In this document: in pieces, positions 24,530 to 34,259 of the stretch
Position numbering within the stretch: position 1 is the stretch's first letter
How the letters are laid out: each line of letters starts with the position of its first letter
Source: an uncultured Paracoccaceae bacterium
Lineage (GTDB): Bacteria > Pseudomonadota > Alphaproteobacteria > Rhodobacterales > Rhodobacteraceae
Assembly: GCA_938092015.1 (NCBI GenBank)
Contig: CALKOT010000005.1
Location: 28,049-92,048 of the forward strand
Length of the DNA: 64,000 nt
Direction of reading: 5' to 3'
Notes under the pieces: model-generated
What the model was told of the DNA's origin: nothing
What the model saw: only the letters and a program-made list of their open reading frames with translations
The model's database searches: none
Made by a program: the position numbers and the translations under genes

Positions 24530-25861
24530 TCACGCAGATCGTTGTGCACGAAACGCGAAAAACCCATCCATTCCGCCGATTTCCGGCCACAAACTGGGCT
24601 TGGTGCGTAGATCGCCTTCCTCAGTGACCAGATCAGGGTCGCCAAATTCGTCAGATTGCAACGGAACATGGGTCGCGTCTGGGGTCGCCGACAAGAAGGC
24701 TGCGGCCTGATCCTCGCCTTCAGTTTTGGTCATCGAGCAGACGCAATATATCAGCGTGCCGCCTTGCGCGACACGGGCCCATGCGGCGGGGAGGAGTTTC
24801 TTTTGCAGGGCGCTGAGCGTGGCGATCTCAGCTTCCCCCCGGGTCGAAGGCAGCTCTGGATGGCGACGGACCGTGCCTGTGGCCGAGCATGGCGCATCCA
24901 ACAACACCAGGTCGAACGTATCCTCCGCCCAGGTCAGGGCATCCGCAGTGACCAGACGAGCAGTCAAGCCGGTGCGTTTCAGATTGGCTTCAACCCGCCT
25001 CATACGAGGGACCGAACTGTCAAGCGCGGTGACGTCCCAACCGGCGGCGGCCAGTTGCATGGTCTTACCGCCCGGCGCGGCGCACAGATCCAGCACCTTG
25101 CCGTTGGCAGGCGGCGCCATGCGCGCTGGCAGGGCGGCTGCAGCATCCTGCACCCACCATTCGCCAGTCTCGTAACCTTCCAGCGAGGTGACAGCGCCGG
25201 GTCGGGTCAGGCGAACTGATCCGGTGGGAGTGACCGCGCCGCCGAGGCGTGTCGCCCAATCGGCCGCATCGGATTTCACGGTTAGATCCAGCGGCGCATC
25301 ATCCAGCTGAGCTTTCAGAATCCGCAGCCCGCCCGCCTTGCCCCAGTCGGTTTTCATCCGCCGCCAGCCATCTTCGGTTGCAGAATGACGGGCATGGTTC
25401 AGCTTGGCCCAGATCGGCGCGCCTTCTTTGGCAACCTTGCGCAAGATGGCGTTGATGAACCCGGACGCCAGCGTCGTGTGCTGGCCTGCATGGGCGAGTG
25501 AGACGAGGCTGTCGACGACGCCAAAGGCGGCCTCCCCCATCACCATCAGTTCAACTACGCCAATACGCAGAATCATACGGACATCTTCGCGTGGGGGCGT
25601 GTTGGCGAACTTGTCGATCATCTGGTCCGCACTGCCGATCCAGCGCATCACCTGCTTGGCCAATGTCATCGCCCGCGCCCGGTCGGCGCCCTGCAGCGAT
25701 TTCGGCAAAGCGCGCTCATCCAGCATCTCACCTTCTTCCAGCGTTGCGGTGATCAGCTGGAGGGCGGCATTGCGAACCGCCAGTTGAGGTGATTTCAGGT
25801 CGGGCGTCTTGGGATCAGGCTTTTGTTCGGCTTTCTGACCAGCCTTGGGTTTCACTGCCAC
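24530..25861 (-). CDS. RsmB/NOP family 16S rRNA m5C methyltransferase
   Basis: A 443-residue protein with an N-terminal NusB-like RNA-binding domain (about 25-160) and a C-terminal SAM-dependent m5C RNA methyltransferase. Motifs are [15 protein letters not shown] (SAM site), [17 protein letters not shown] (with the first catalytic Cys) and [14 protein letters not shown] (with the second). The E. coli counterpart RsmB modifies C967 of 16S rRNA; the same target is probable but not certain. It overlaps the htpX stop by 10 bases and is upstream of the heparinase-like gene. Confidence 0.92.
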   Translation of the reverse strand: MAVKPKAGQKAEQKPDPKTPDLKSPQLAVRNAALQLITATLEEGEMLDERALPKSLQGADRARAMTLAKQVMRWIGSADQMIDKFANTPPREDVRMILRIGVVELMVMGEAAFGVVDSLVSLAHAGQHTTLASGFINAILRKVAKEGAPIWAKLNHARHSATEDGWRRMKTDWGKAGGLRILKAQLDDAPLDLTVKSDAADWATRLGGAVTPTGSVRLTRPGAVTSLEGYETGEWWVQDAAAALPARMAPPANGKVLDLCAAPGGKTMQLAAAGWDVTALDSSVPRMRRVEANLKRTGLTARLVTADALTWAEDTFDLVLLDAPCSATGTVRRHPELPSTRGEAEIATLSALQKKLLPAAWARVAQGGTLIYCVCSMTKTEGEDQAAAFLSATPDATHVPLQSDEFGDPDLVTEEGDLRTKPSLWPEIGGMDGFFAFRAQRSA

Positions 25862-26766
25862 GGATTTTCGCTCTCGCGGTTGATAGATGGGCGGCCATAG
25901 CGCCGAGGTTCGGCTTCACGCGCATTAGTCAACGCGCGGCCCGCCATTTCTTCGAGGGCAGCGATACGATTCTCCATATTCGGATGGGTTGAAAAAAGTT
26001 TGTCTGCGCCTGAACCGTTCAGTGGGTTCATGATGAACAGATGGGCCGAAGATGGATTACGCTCGGCGCTGTCCATTGTCACGCGGCCTGCATAGCCGCC
26101 AATCTTGCGAAGGGCGGAGGCAAGCCATAGCGGGTTGCGGCAAATCTCCGCCCCCATCTTGTCGGCGGCGTATTCGCGGGTGCGTGAGATCGTCATTTGG
26201 ACGAGAGACGCAGCGATGGGCGCGAGGATCATGACCGCCAGCGCGCCGATAATGCCGCCTGCGCCCCGGTTGCCCCGAAAAAACATCGCAAACTGTGCAA
26301 GAAACCCGATGGCGCCTGCAATCGTCGCGGCGACGGTCATGATCAGTGTGTCGCGGTTTTTGATATGCGCAAGCTCATGCGCCATGACGCCTGCAAGCTC
26401 TTCAGTCGACAGCAGTTTCATGATGCCGGTTGTCGCCGCCACAGCAGCGTTTTCCGGATTGCGGCCCGTCGCAAAGGCGTTCGGCTGATCGGAATGGATA
26501 ATGTAGATCGCTGGCGTCGGCATTTCGATATTTTGCGCCAAACGTTCAACCATATCATACAGTTCCGGCGCACCAGACCGGGTGACAGGTTCGGCGTTGT
26601 GCATCCGCAGCGCCATCTTGTCAGAGTTCCAGAACGCATACCCGTTCATGGCCAGTGCGATGATAAACGCAATTGCCGCGCCGCCCAGCCCGGCCAGCAC
26701 ATAGCCGATCACAAGGAACAGCGCGGTCATGGCCGCTAGCAATATCGTCGTCTTGGCATAGTTCAT
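25852..26766 (-). CDS. htpX: zinc metalloprotease HtpX
   Basis: A 304-residue inner-membrane M48 protease for membrane protein quality control. Two helices at the N-terminus ([20 protein letters not shown] and a second at about 30-50) precede the zinc motif [10 protein letters not shown], a further helix pair and [11 protein letters not shown], whose Glu is the third zinc ligand. The ATG at 26766 gives the normal MNYAKT start; an open extension to 27192 crosses the divergent DUF1674 gene and is rejected. The ribosome site is weak. It heads the leftward run to purH. Confidence 0.93.
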   Translation of the reverse strand: MNYAKTTILLAAMTALFLVIGYVLAGLGGAAIAFIIALAMNGYAFWNSDKMALRMHNAEPVTRSGAPELYDMVERLAQNIEMPTPAIYIIHSDQPNAFATGRNPENAAVAATTGIMKLLSTEELAGVMAHELAHIKNRDTLIMTVAATIAGAIGFLAQFAMFFRGNRGAGGIIGALAVMILAPIAASLVQMTISRTREYAADKMGAEICRNPLWLASALRKIGGYAGRVTMDSAERNPSSAHLFIMNPLNGSGADKLFSTHPNMENRIAALEEMAGRALTNAREAEPRRYGRPSINRESENPWQ

Positions 26767-26830
26767 CGGTTGGTCCAGTGTTACGATAGCCAGTGTTAAG
26801 AGAGACACTATACACAGTTTCGGAGGATAT

Positions 26831-27019
26831 ATGCCCCAGCCGCCCAACGATAAAGAGCGCAGACTGGCCGAAGCCGCTGAACGCGCGCTTTTGGAAGCAA
26901 AAGAACGCAAAGAAAAGGCCAAACCACTGGATTTGCCGACAGAGCTTGGCGGCCGCGACGGACCAGAGCCGACGCGCTTTGGTGATTGGGAAAAAGACGG
27001 TGTGGTTACGGATTTTTGA
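26831..27019 (+). CDS. DUF1674 / SDHAF4-type succinate dehydrogenase assembly factor
   Basis: A 62-residue protein ending in [20 protein letters not shown], the hallmark of DUF1674. Mitochondrial SDHAF4 of this family binds flavinylated SdhA and helps complex II assembly. The N-terminal half is a charged helix ([20 protein letters not shown]). GGAGG lies just before the ATG. It is divergent from htpX, and no sdh genes are in the window. The role in bacteria is inferred from the mitochondrial family. Confidence 0.88.
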   Translation: MPQPPNDKERRLAEAAERALLEAKERKEKAKPLDLPTELGGRDGPEPTRFGDWEKDGVVTDF

Positions 27020-27066
27020 TAGACCGGGGTATTTTCAAAGCGCCATGATTTGGGCGCCTGCCTGAA

Positions 27067-27201
27067 AAGCTGCTCGATCTGCAGCTTGACCTTAAGTTTT
27101 GGGCGAACATGCCAAACAATCGCCCAATCGGGGTGGACGCGCGGCCTGATACTTTTACTATCCTCGCCAGATATCGCCCCGTTCCCTACCAAAAGGGGCG
27201 A
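27067..27201 (+). promoter_or_regulatory. leader of the ABC transporter operon with three inverted repeats
   Basis: Three inverted repeats follow one another: AAGCTGC/GCAGCTT (27067-27073, 27081-27087), TTGGGCGA/TCGCCCAA (27099-27106, 27120-27127) and TCGCCCC/GGGGCGA (27174-27180, 27195-27201). The second and third share GGGCGA and TCGCCC cores, so they can pair with each other in alternative ways. A weak -35 (TTGACC, 27086) suggests a promoter inside the first part. The stretch 27020-27226 holds no gene. Whether these are operators or an RNA switch is open. Confidence 0.45.
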
Positions 27202-27226
27202 ATCTTACAACGACAAGGAGAAACAC

Positions 27227-28789
27227 ATGCGAACCAAATCGCTGCTTGGTGTATCGCTCGCAGCCCTTATGGCCGCCAGCCCCGCACTTGCCGAAAACGT
27301 ACTGCGCTGGACCAGCCAGGGCGACGCCCTGACAATGGACCCGCATTCGCAGAACGAAGGCCCGACCATCGCGATGAACGGCCAGATCTACGAATCGCTC
27401 GTCACCCGTGATGCCGCGCTCGTTCTGCAGCCAGAGCTTGCTGAAAGCTGGGAAGCCGCCGCTGACGGTTGGACGTTCAACCTGCGCAAAGGCGTGAAAT
27501 TCCACGACGGATCCGATTTCACTGCTGAAGATGTCGTCTTCTCGTTCGCCCGCGCGAACCACGAAGCGTCTGACTACAAAGAGCAGGCGAAAAACGTCGT
27601 CAGCGTCGAGGTGATCGATGATCACACTGTCAAACTGCTGACATCGGGTCCGAACCCGATCCTGCCAAACCAGCTGACGTCAATCTTCATGATCGACAAA
27701 ACCTGGTCCGAAGCGAATAACGTCGTCGCGCCGCAGGACTTCAAAGCCAAAGAAGAAACCTTTGCGGTTCGAAACGCCAACGGCACCGGCCCCTACAAAC
27801 TGGTCAGCCGCGCGCCTGATGAGCTGACAGTTCTTGAGGCCCATGGCGGCTGGTGGGGCAAAGGTCAGTTCCCGGGTAACATCGACAAGATCGAATATCG
27901 CCCGATCACGAACGCCGCGACCCGCGTTGCAGCCCTGCTGTCTGGCGAAGTTGACTTCGTTCTTGACCCGCCATTGCAGGATCTGAAGCGCATCGAAGGC
28001 GCTGATGGTCTGAAAGTCACCACCGTGGCTCAGATCCGTTCGATCTTCCTAGGCATGGACCAGGGTGTTGACGAACTGCGCACCTCGAACATCAAGGGTA
28101 AAAACCCGTTCAAAGATCTGCGGGTTCGTAAGGCTATCAACCTCGCCATCGACAAAAAAGCCATCCAGCGCGTCGTGATGGAAGGTCTTTCTTTCCCAAC
28201 CGGCATGATCACACCTCCGGGCGTTCTGGGCAACACGCCTGAGAATGATCCTTCCTATGGCTTTGATGTTGATCAGGCGAAAGCGCTGATGGCTGAAGCA
28301 GGCTATGGCGACGGGTTCTCCGTTCGTCTCGACTGCCCGAACAACCGCTACAACAATGACGAAAAGATCTGTCAGGCGGCTGTTGCGATGCTGGCGAAAA
28401 TCGGCGTGAACGTCAGCCTCGACGCGATCCCGAAAGCGCAGCATTTCCCGAAAATCCAGAAGCGTGAGACTGACTTCTACATGCTGGGTTGGGGCGTTCC
28501 TACGCTCGACAGCCACTATGTGTTCTCATACCTGCTGGATGGCGACGGATCGTGGAACGCGACCGGCTACAACAACCCGATTGTTGACGCTGTCACCTCA
28601 GCCATCGTGACCGAAATCGACATTCCAAAGCGGACTGCGATGATGGATGCGGCCTGGACCCAGGTGAAAGCTGACATGCCTTACGTGCCGATCCACCACC
28701 AGGTGCTGGCATGGGGCATTGCGGACGGATTTGAAATTCCGATCGCAGCTGATGATGCGGTTCGCCCGCGTTTCATCGTCAAAAACTAA
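27227..28789 (+). CDS. ABC transporter substrate-binding protein, family 5 (peptide/nickel/opine type)
   Basis: A 520-residue periplasmic binding protein of SBP family 5. The signal peptide MRTKSLLGVSLAALMAASPA ends at ALA before ENVLRW. The mature protein shows the family opening LRWTSQGDALTMDPHSQNE, YESLVTRD, and WTFNLRKGVKFHDGSDFTAEDVVFS. AAGGAG precedes the ATG at 27227. It is the first gene of a five-gene rightward unit (binding protein, two permeases, double ATPase, MTA phosphorylase). The ligand may be peptides or another small polar compound; the linked phosphorylase does not settle it. Confidence 0.93.
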   Translation: MRTKSLLGVSLAALMAASPALAENVLRWTSQGDALTMDPHSQNEGPTIAMNGQIYESLVTRDAALVLQPELAESWEAAADGWTFNLRKGVKFHDGSDFTAEDVVFSFARANHEASDYKEQAKNVVSVEVIDDHTVKLLTSGPNPILPNQLTSIFMIDKTWSEANNVVAPQDFKAKEETFAVRNANGTGPYKLVSRAPDELTVLEAHGGWWGKGQFPGNIDKIEYRPITNAATRVAALLSGEVDFVLDPPLQDLKRIEGADGLKVTTVAQIRSIFLGMDQGVDELRTSNIKGKNPFKDLRVRKAINLAIDKKAIQRVVMEGLSFPTGMITPPGVLGNTPENDPSYGFDVDQAKALMAEAGYGDGFSVRLDCPNNRYNNDEKICQAAVAMLAKIGVNVSLDAIPKAQHFPKIQKRETDFYMLGWGVPTLDSHYVFSYLLDGDGSWNATGYNNPIVDAVTSAIVTEIDIPKRTAMMDAAWTQVKADMPYVPIHHQVLAWGIADGFEIPIAADDAVRPRFIVKN

Positions 28790-28796
28790 GACCTAA

Positions 28797-28824
28797 CGCC
28801 GGGGCGGCTGATGCTGCCCCGGCG
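28797..28824 (+). other. intercistronic stem-loop after the binding protein gene
   Basis: CGCCGGGGCGGC pairs with GCTGCCCCGGCG around TGAT, a 12-base stem with one G-U pair. It starts 8 bases after the binding-protein stop and lacks a U-tract. Such stems after SBP genes usually protect the upstream mRNA and reduce permease expression relative to the binding protein. Confidence 0.7.
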
Positions 28825-28844
28825 CCTCCTCCCGGACCCAATCC

Positions 28845-29813
28845 ATGCTCGCATTCATCCTGAAACGTCTGGCGCAATCTGTGCTGGTCATGGCGGTGGT
28901 TTCCGCCATCAGCTTTTCGCTATTCAACTTCGTCGGCGACCCAGTCAACAACATGGTTGGCCAGGACGCGACCCGCGAACAGCGGGTGCAAATCCGCATC
29001 GATCTTGGGTTGGATGACCCCATTCTGGTGCAATACACCCGTTTTATGGGCAATGCGCTGCAAGGTGACTTTGGCCTCAGCTACCGGATCAAACGTCCAG
29101 TGGATGAACTGATTTTTGAGCGTCTGCCAGCAACGATTGAACTGGTATTCGTTTCCGCCATCATCGCGCTGGTCGTTGGCATCAGCCTTGGCGTCTACAC
29201 CGGGATCAGGCGAAATTCGTGGATATCGCGAACGGTTCTGTCGACCTCGCTTGTCGGGGTCAGTCTGCCGACCTTCATCATCGGCATCGCACTGATTTAT
29301 CTGTTTGCCGTGATCCTGCGCTGGCTGCCCTCATCCGGACGCGGCGGCGTGGTTGATCTGGGCTGGTGGAAAACCAGTTTCCTCACAGTCGATGGCTGGC
29401 GAGCCATCATCCTGCCGGCAATCACGCTGTCGCTGTTCCAGCTGACGCTGATCCTGCGTTTGGTCCGTGCTGAGATGATGGAAGTGATGCGTACCGACTA
29501 CATCAAATTCGCCCGTGCGCGCGGACTGGCCGAACGATCCATCAACTTTGTCCACGCGCTGCGCAACACACTGGTGCCTGTGATCACAATCATCGGTCTG
29601 AACATTGGCGGTCTGATTGCGTTTTCGGTGATTACCGAGACGGTGTTCCAGTGGCCCGGTACCGGTCTGATGTTCATTCAAGCCGTCGATTTTGTCGATG
29701 TTCCAATCATGGCGGCGTATCTGGTGTTCGTCGCCTTACTGTTCGTGATCATCAACCTCGTGGTCGACATCCTCTATTTCGTGGTCGATCCACGCATCCG
29801 GTTGGGAGACTGA
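28845..29813 (+). CDS. ABC transporter permease (DppB-like)
   Basis: A 322-residue inner-membrane permease of the BPD_transp_1 family. The N-terminus LAFILKRLAQSVLVMAVVSA and PIxVQYTRFMGNALQGDFGLSY-type region (residues 55-85) are typical of DppB/OppB. The EAA-like coupling loop YIKFARARGLAERSINFVHA lies near residue 220. About six membrane segments are visible. It overlaps nothing but is spaced only 3 bases from the next permease. Confidence 0.93.
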   Translation: MLAFILKRLAQSVLVMAVVSAISFSLFNFVGDPVNNMVGQDATREQRVQIRIDLGLDDPILVQYTRFMGNALQGDFGLSYRIKRPVDELIFERLPATIELVFVSAIIALVVGISLGVYTGIRRNSWISRTVLSTSLVGVSLPTFIIGIALIYLFAVILRWLPSSGRGGVVDLGWWKTSFLTVDGWRAIILPAITLSLFQLTLILRLVRAEMMEVMRTDYIKFARARGLAERSINFVHALRNTLVPVITIIGLNIGGLIAFSVITETVFQWPGTGLMFIQAVDFVDVPIMAAYLVFVALLFVIINLVVDILYFVVDPRIRLGD

Positions 29814-29816
29814 CGC

Positions 29817-30755
29817 ATGACCGACCAACCCATCAACATCACGCCATCACGCTGGCAGAGGCTGAAAGACAACGACATCTACTGGTCGTTCATCAACTCA
29901 CCCGGCGCCATGATTGCGGCTGCGATCACGCTAATCTGCATCGTCGCCGTGTTCTCGGCCCCGCTGATCGCGCCGTTCAACCCGTTTGATCCGTCCCAAA
30001 TCTCGCTTTGGGACGGCAAGCTACCGCCCGCGTGGGCTGAAGGTGGACAGTCGCAATACCTGCTCGGCACCGACAATCAAGGCCGCGATATGTTGTCGAC
30101 GATCCTCTATGGCGGGCGATTGTCCGTTCTGGTCGGGATCGCAGCTGTCTGTCTGGGCATGGTTCTGGGCGTCTCGCTAGGCGTCATCTCCGGCTATATA
30201 GGCGGCGCGACCGACGCGATCATCATGCGGATTGCAGACGTGCAGCTGACCATTCCCGGCATTCTGCTGGCGATCCTGATCAACGGCATTGGTCGCGCGG
30301 TTCTGCCGATTGAGGTGCGGGACGAGTTTGCGATCTACGTCGTCATCCTCGCCATTGGCCTGACCGACTGGCCACAGTTCGCCCGTGTCGCACGCGGCGC
30401 GACACTGGTTGAGGCGAACAAGGAATATGTGCAGGCGGCGCGGGTTATCGGCCTGCCAAGCTGGCTAATCATGTTGCGGCACATCCTGCCAAACACGCTG
30501 CGCCCAGTGCTGGTCATTGCGACCATCGGTCTAGCATTAGCGATCATCGCTGAGGCGACGCTTTCTTTCCTTGGCCAAGGCATCCCGCCGACCACACCGT
30601 CGCTCGGCACACTAATCCGGGTGGGAAACGAATACCTGTTCTCTGGCCTCTGGTGGATCACGTTCTTTCCCGCCATCGCACTCGTCGTCCTTGTGTTCGC
30701 TGTAAACCTTCTTGGCGACTGGATGCGCGATGCCCTTAATCCGAAGTTGCGCTGA
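29817..30755 (+). CDS. ABC transporter permease (DppC-like)
   Basis: A 312-residue permease of the DppC/OppC type. It has an N-terminal cytosolic tail, a first helix (AMIAAAITLICIVAVFSAPL), the typical LGTDNQGRDMLSTILYGGR loop at about 80-98 and the coupling loop YVQAARVIGLPSWLIMLRHI near 205. Six membrane segments are visible. It pairs with the DppB-like permease; its stop shares one base with the start of the ATPase gene at 30755. Confidence 0.93.
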   Translation: MTDQPINITPSRWQRLKDNDIYWSFINSPGAMIAAAITLICIVAVFSAPLIAPFNPFDPSQISLWDGKLPPAWAEGGQSQYLLGTDNQGRDMLSTILYGGRLSVLVGIAAVCLGMVLGVSLGVISGYIGGATDAIIMRIADVQLTIPGILLAILINGIGRAVLPIEVRDEFAIYVVILAIGLTDWPQFARVARGATLVEANKEYVQAARVIGLPSWLIMLRHILPNTLRPVLVIATIGLALAIIAEATLSFLGQGIPPTTPSLGTLIRVGNEYLFSGLWWITFFPAIALVVLVFAVNLLGDWMRDALNPKLR

Positions 30756-32467
30756 TGTCTGAGCTTCTTGAAATCAACGACCTAGACGTCGAATTTCCGA
30801 CCCGGCGCGGTACGGTCAAGGCCGCGCGCGGTGTATCTCTAACCGTAAAGCCGGGTGAGGTTCTGGGCCTGGTCGGCGAATCCGGCGCGGGCAAATCCAC
30901 CATCGGCAACGCGATCATTGATCTGTTGGAACGTCCCGGCCGCGTCGCAGGCGGTTCAATCATGTTCGAAGGGGAAGAACTGCGCGGGCGCACAGAGGAT
31001 GAGATGCGCAAGGTTCGGGGCGACCGGATCGGGATGATCTTTCAGGATCCACAAACCTCGTTGAACCCGCTGCTGACTATCGGTGCGCAGCTGGTTGAGA
31101 CGATTGAAAAGACGACCGGCATCAAAGGCTCTCAAGCCGATGATCGCGCGGTTGAGCTGTTGGAGGCTGTCGGCATCACCGAGGCCCGCGCCCGGCTGAA
31201 AGCCTATCCGCACCAGTTTTCCGGCGGCATGCGCCAACGCGTTGTGATCGCCCTCGCTTTGGCGGGCGACCCCGATCTGATCATCGCGGATGAGCCGACA
31301 ACGGCGCTGGATGTGTCCATCCAGAAACAGATCCTTGACCTGATCAAGAAACTCTGTCGTGAGCGGGATCTCGGCGTCATCATCGTCACCCACGACATTG
31401 GTGTCATCGCTGAAATCGCCGACCGCGTGTGCGTGATGTATCGTGGTGAGGTTGTGGAAACCGGGCCCGTCGCGCAAATCCTCGGCGCGCCCAATCACGA
31501 ATACACCAAATCGCTGATCGCCGCCGTGCCGCGCGCCGACCAACGGCTGCATCGCTTTACCTCGGTCGACTATATCGAGGGCGGTGATGAAGAGCGGCGA
31601 CGCATCGATATCCAGACCCACTGGCTGGGCGAGGCGCGGTCAAAGCCGAGCAGCGAAGATGCGATTGAGGTCGAAAATCTGAACCTCAGCTTCACCCTGC
31701 AAAAAGCTGTGCTGAAGAAGAACCGCAAGATGCTGAAGGCGGTGGACAACGTATCCTTCACCGTGAAGCAGGGTGAGGTTTTTGGGCTGGTGGGGGAATC
31801 CGGTTCGGGCAAGTCTACAGTCGCACGGCTGATCGCGGGGCTTTACCGACCCGACAGCGGCACGATCCGCGTGAAGGGCACTGACATCACCACCAAACCG
31901 AAATCAGCCGAAGCGGTTGAGGCGCGGCGCGCGGTTCAGATGATTTTCCAAGACCCGTACTCGTCCCTCAACGCCCGGATGCGGGTGATGGATGTGGTGG
32001 CTGAGCCTATTCGGTTCTACAAAATGACCTCGTCTGAGGCCGAAACCAAACAGATCGTCCGCGACTTGCTGGATCACGTTGGCCTCGGCGCTGAAGCTGC
32101 GATCAAGTACCCGCATGAGTTTTCCGGCGGGCAGCGGCAGCGCATTTCCATCGCCCGCGCGCTCGCCTCACGCCCCAAGATCCTGATCTGCGATGAGCCG
32201 ACTTCTGCGCTTGATGTGTCCGTGCAGGCCACCATCCTGAACCTTCTGAAGGACCTGCAGGAAGAACTTGGCCTGACCATGCTGTTCATCACCCACGATC
32301 TGCCGGTGATCCGCCAGATGTCGGACAGGATTGCGGTCATGCGTCATGGCGCGATTTGCGAGATAGCGGATACTGACCAGCTGTTCGCGGCGCCAGAGCA
32401 TGAGTATTCCAAGCACCTGCTGGAACTGATGCCGCGTATGGACCTGCTTGGAACAGCAGCGGAGTAA
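30755..32467 (+). CDS. ABC transporter ATP-binding protein, two fused ATPase domains
   Basis: A 570-residue fusion of the two nucleotide-binding subunits (DppD and DppF types), so one polypeptide powers the transporter. Domain 1 shows GESGAGKST, FSGGMRQRV and LIIADEPTTALD; domain 2 (from about residue 305) shows GESGSGKST, FSGGQRQRISIARAL and ILICDEPTSALD. The C-terminal oligopeptide-transporter extension of domain 1 (APNHEYTKSLIAAVPRAD) is present. Start ATG overlaps the permease stop by one base. The cysteine pattern of Fe-S OppD proteins was not identified. Confidence 0.94.
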   Translation: MSELLEINDLDVEFPTRRGTVKAARGVSLTVKPGEVLGLVGESGAGKSTIGNAIIDLLERPGRVAGGSIMFEGEELRGRTEDEMRKVRGDRIGMIFQDPQTSLNPLLTIGAQLVETIEKTTGIKGSQADDRAVELLEAVGITEARARLKAYPHQFSGGMRQRVVIALALAGDPDLIIADEPTTALDVSIQKQILDLIKKLCRERDLGVIIVTHDIGVIAEIADRVCVMYRGEVVETGPVAQILGAPNHEYTKSLIAAVPRADQRLHRFTSVDYIEGGDEERRRIDIQTHWLGEARSKPSSEDAIEVENLNLSFTLQKAVLKKNRKMLKAVDNVSFTVKQGEVFGLVGESGSGKSTVARLIAGLYRPDSGTIRVKGTDITTKPKSAEAVEARRAVQMIFQDPYSSLNARMRVMDVVAEPIRFYKMTSSEAETKQIVRDLLDHVGLGAEAAIKYPHEFSGGQRQRISIARALASRPKILICDEPTSALDVSVQATILNLLKDLQEELGLTMLFITHDLPVIRQMSDRIAVMRHGAICEIADTDQLFAAPEHEYSKHLLELMPRMDLLGTAAE

Positions 32468-32470
32468 GTC

Positions 32471-33343
32471 ATGTCTGATCGTGTAATTGGCGTCATCGGC
32501 GGCTCTGGCCTTTACCAGATTGACGGGATGACGGGCGCAGAATGGCGCAAGATAGATAGTCCATGGGGCGAGCCCTCGGATGAGTTACTGTTCGGCGAAC
32601 TCGACGGCGCAAAGCTGGTGTTTCTGCCCCGCCATGGACGCGGCCATCGCCTGTCCCCCACCGACATCAACTACCGCGCCAACATCGATGCATTGAAGCG
32701 GGCAGGCGTGACTGAGGTCATCTCTGTTTCCGCTTGCGGATCGTTCCGCGAAGAAATGGCGCCGGGCGATTTTGTCATTGTCGATCAGTTCATCGACCGC
32801 ACGGTGAACCGCGAAAAATCCTTCTTTGGTGCAGGCCTCGTCGCCCATGTCTCAGTCGCTTATCCGACTTGCCCCCGCCTTGGTGATGTTCTGGAAACGG
32901 CAGTCAAAGCCGCAGGCGTCACAACCCATCGCGGCGGGACATATCTGGCGATGGAGGGGCCGCAGTTTTCGTCTCTCGCCGAGTCGAAGATGTACCGCGA
33001 GGCATGGGGCGCGGACGTGATCGGCATGACCAATATGCCCGAGGCGAAATTGGCGAGAGAGGCTGAGCTTTGCTACGCCACCGTCGCGATGGTCACGGAT
33101 TACGATAGTTGGCGGCCCAAATCGGGTGAGGTTGATGTGACCGAGATCATGAAGGTGCTGGCGGCCAACACCGCCCATGCAGCCAAAATGATCGCCAATG
33201 TCGCGCCTATGCTGGCTGGCGAGCATTCACCGTGTGAGCATGGTTGCAACAATGCGCTGGAATATGCGCTGATCACTGCGCCCGAAGTGCGTGACCCCGC
33301 GCTGGTCGCCAAGCTGGATGCGGTCGCGGGCCGGGTTCTGTAA
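32471..33343 (+). CDS. mtnP: S-methyl-5'-thioadenosine phosphorylase
   Basis: A 290-residue purine nucleoside phosphorylase-family enzyme that splits methylthioadenosine into adenine and methylthioribose-1-phosphate. Motifs include IGGSGLYQIDG (9-19), PRHGRGHRLSPTDINYRANI with the phosphate- and ribose-binding residues, EGPQFSSLAESKMYR and MTNMPEAKLAREAELCYATV. Length and motifs fit MtnP. It follows the ABC ATPase by 3 bases, so it is co-transcribed with the transporter. The released adenine can be reused by the adenine phosphoribosyltransferase encoded at 37.4-38.0 kb. Confidence 0.92.
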   Translation: MSDRVIGVIGGSGLYQIDGMTGAEWRKIDSPWGEPSDELLFGELDGAKLVFLPRHGRGHRLSPTDINYRANIDALKRAGVTEVISVSACGSFREEMAPGDFVIVDQFIDRTVNREKSFFGAGLVAHVSVAYPTCPRLGDVLETAVKAAGVTTHRGGTYLAMEGPQFSSLAESKMYREAWGADVIGMTNMPEAKLAREAELCYATVAMVTDYDSWRPKSGEVDVTEIMKVLAANTAHAAKMIANVAPMLAGEHSPCEHGCNNALEYALITAPEVRDPALVAKLDAVAGRVL

Positions 33344-33392
33344 CGCGCCCAATACATGCTACCGTCCCCTCAAGCTGCGCAGGGGACGGCGA

Positions 33393-34259
33393 ATGACCAA
33401 CTACTTCACCGAAGAAAATTCAGCCGAAACCGTGATCAACGCGATGAGCGATGACGCCGATCCGCGCCTGCGTGAGGTCATGTCAGTCGTTATCCGCAAA
33501 CTGCACGAAGCGGTGAAAGAGATTGAGCCAAGCCAGGATGAATGGATGGCGGCGATCCAGTTTCTAACAGCCACAGGCCAGAAATGTGATGAATGGCGGC
33601 AGGAATACATCCTTGCGTCAGACACCTTAGGCGTTTCGATGCTGGTCGATGCAATCAATTCCCGCCGCCCCTCTGGCGCGACAGAGAACACGGTGCTGGG
33701 CCCGTTCCACGTCGCCAACGTGCCCGAAAGCCCGATGGGTGCAAACCTGTGCCTGGACGGTAAGGGAGAGCCGATGTTCGTGCACGGCGTCGTGCGCGAT
33801 CTGGATGGCGCGCCGGTCGAAGGCGTAAAGATGGATGTCTGGCAGGCCAATGAAGACGGGTTCTATGACGTCCAGCAGAAAGGCATCCAACCAGAGTTTA
33901 ACTTGCGCGGCGTGTTCCGCACCGGCGCGGATGGGCGATACTGGTTCCAGGCAGTCAAACCGCTGTATTACCCGGTACCGACCGACGGCCCGGTCGGCGC
34001 CCTGATGGAACGGCTGGGGCGCCATTGCTTTCGCCCGGCGCATTTTCACTACATTCTGGAAAAGGACGGTTACGATCGGCTGACGACCCACATCTTCGAC
34101 CCGGACGATCCCTACATCGGCTCAGACGCCGTGTTTGGCGTGAAGGAAAGCCTGATGGCGAAGTTTCGACCCATCGATGATGTCGCGCAGGCGGCGGAAC
34201 ATGGGTTTGAGGGGCGGTTTTTTGATGTAGAGCACGATTTTGTTCTGGCGCCAGTTTAG
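33393..34259 (+). CDS. intradiol ring-cleavage dioxygenase, hydroxyquinol 1,2-dioxygenase-like
   Basis: A 288-residue Fe(III) dioxygenase. The N-terminal helical dimerisation domain (to about residue 100) is followed by the catalytic beta-sandwich with GPFHVAN and VWQANEDGFYDVQ. The iron ligands are two Tyr (FYD and LYYPVPTDG) and two His (RHCFRPAHFH). The presence of the N-terminal domain and these sequences favour the hydroxyquinol or catechol group over protocatechuate. Start ATG 33393 follows AGGGGAC. It lies 49 bases after mtnP and meets the LysR gene with overlapping stops. No other ring-cleavage pathway gene is adjacent, apart from a CMD-type gene at 14.6 kb. Confidence 0.87.
   Translation: MTNYFTEENSAETVINAMSDDADPRLREVMSVVIRKLHEAVKEIEPSQDEWMAAIQFLTATGQKCDEWRQEYILASDTLGVSMLVDAINSRRPSGATENTVLGPFHVANVPESPMGANLCLDGKGEPMFVHGVVRDLDGAPVEGVKMDVWQANEDGFYDVQQKGIQPEFNLRGVFRTGADGRYWFQAVKPLYYPVPTDGPVGALMERLGRHCFRPAHFHYILEKDGYDRLTTHIFDPDDPYIGSDAVFGVKESLMAKFRPIDDVAQAAEHGFEGRFFDVEHDFVLAPV

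Noticed and set aside
26767..27192. 142-residue N-terminal extension of HtpX
   Set aside because: It runs across the divergent DUF1674 gene and lacks HtpX similarity; the Met at 26766 starts the normal protein.
27050..27226. Longer start for the ABC binding protein
   Set aside because: It would place 59 extra residues before a perfect signal peptide; ATG 27227 has AAGGAG.
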